Assembly (NCBI GenBank): GCA_003342815.1
Contig: PTEX01000032.1
Location: forward strand, 186,001 to 250,000
Length of the DNA: 64,000 bases
Origin: Eudromia elegans
Taxonomy: Eukaryota > Chordata > Aves > Tinamiformes > Tinamidae
Reading direction: 5' to 3'
Within the stretch, counting starts at the first letter, position 1. Every line of letters starts with the position of its first letter. Of the stretch, positions 63,850-64,000 are shown one piece after another. The notes beneath the pieces were generated by a model. The model did not search any database. It saw only the letters and a program-made list of their open reading frames with translations, and was not told where the DNA came from. Made by a program: the position numbers and the translations under genes.

Positions 63850-64000
63850 ATGAGTGCGGACGCGGACGGCAACGAGGAGTTCTACCAGCAGCTGCATCTC
63901 CAGCAGCAGTACGAGGCGGAGCGCGGCGGCGAGGGCGAGCCCGACCCCTTCACCTACGTGGACCCGGCCGACGGCGCCGCCTACGAGTGGGACCGCGAGA
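63850..64000 (+). CDS. HTATSF1: HIV Tat-specific factor 1, N-terminus only (partial)
   Basis: The first 50 codons of HTATSF1 (Tat-SF1), a nuclear protein that binds the U2 snRNP factor SF3B1 through a UHM-type RRM and supports splicing and transcription elongation. The start ATG has a purine at -3. Recalled human residues align: Asp-Gly-Asn-(Asp/Glu)-Glu-Phe followed by Gln-Leu near residues 6-15, an acidic stretch with Gly-Glu-Pro-Asp, and 'YEWD' at 45-48, the motif that begins the conserved N-terminal part. The RRMs and acidic tail lie beyond the right edge. Identification rests on these matches plus the expected position after ADGRG4 and BRS3. Confidence 0.88.
   Translation, partial: MSADADGNEEFYQQLHLQQQYEAERGGEGEPDPFTYVDPADGAAYEWDRE

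Larger units (their letters stand above)
63400..64000 (+). promoter_or_regulatory. HTATSF1: CpG-island promoter of HTATSF1
   Basis: Dense CpG and GC from about 63.4 kb to the window end, without a TATA box, typical of a housekeeping promoter. Visible elements are an inverted CCAAT box (ATTGG, 63566-63570), an E-box TCACGTGAC (63583-63591, USF/TFE type) and several CTTCCG/CCGGAAG ETS-like sites (around 63537, 63659, 63734 and 63745). Transcription probably starts between the E-box and 63840. Confidence 0.85.

Noticed and set aside
63317-63897. Overlapping long ORFs on both strands in the right CpG island
   Set aside because: GC-rich promoter DNA is poor in stop codons; the encoded sequences are Arg/Ala/Gly/Pro-rich without domains.
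1-64000. Endogenous retrovirus or other virus-derived element
   Set aside because: No paired LTRs, gag/pol/env-like motifs or target-site duplications were recognised anywhere in the window.

Overview
The window looks like a bird genome segment. Its gene order, ADGRG4 - BRS3 - HTATSF1 with all three on the + strand, matches human Xq26.3. As I recall, the avian counterpart lies on a chicken chromosome 4-type chromosome. The spacing is compact (ADGRG4 spans about 26 kb of coding sequence), recognisable transposon remnants are scarce, and the BRS3 protein has the mixed BRS3/GRPR character known from chicken. A non-avian sauropsid is not formally excluded.

Layout. 1-530 is a CpG island interrupted by an assembly gap (267-401). 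It may be the 5' end of a leftward gene, MAP7D3 by synteny, but no coding sequence can be proven. 590-20431 is non-coding upstream sequence with two isolated CpG-rich patches (about 9.7-10.1 kb and 16.2-16.8 kb) and a few exon-like segments that could be 5' leader exons. 20446-46369 encodes ADGRG4 (GPR112), an adhesion GPCR. I could join 21 coding exons in frame to a protein of 1,101 residues: signal peptide, pentraxin domain, very short Ser/Thr/Pro linker, SEA-like segment, hormone-receptor domain, GAIN domain with GPS site, seven membrane segments and a short tail. The human protein is about 3,080 residues; nearly all the difference is the mucin-like linker. One junction (exon 3 to 4) is uncertain.

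46.4-54.7 kb is nominally intergenic but holds exon-like segments that no known gene explains: a phase-1/phase-1 exon at 49422-49553, a phase-compatible terminal exon at 52200-52282, and a TATA box, donor site, 79-codon ORF and polyA signal between 53410 and 54148. 54939-57962 is BRS3, three exons and 396 residues, intact. 57963-63300 shows no gene I can support. 63.3-64.0 kb is the CpG-island promoter of HTATSF1, whose first 50 codons run off the right edge.

The three genes are neighbours by ancestry, not a functional unit: two are cell-surface receptors (one probably mechanosensory or adhesive, one a neuropeptide-type receptor) and HTATSF1 is a nuclear splicing and elongation factor. No endogenous retrovirus, tRNA, rRNA or CRISPR was recognised.
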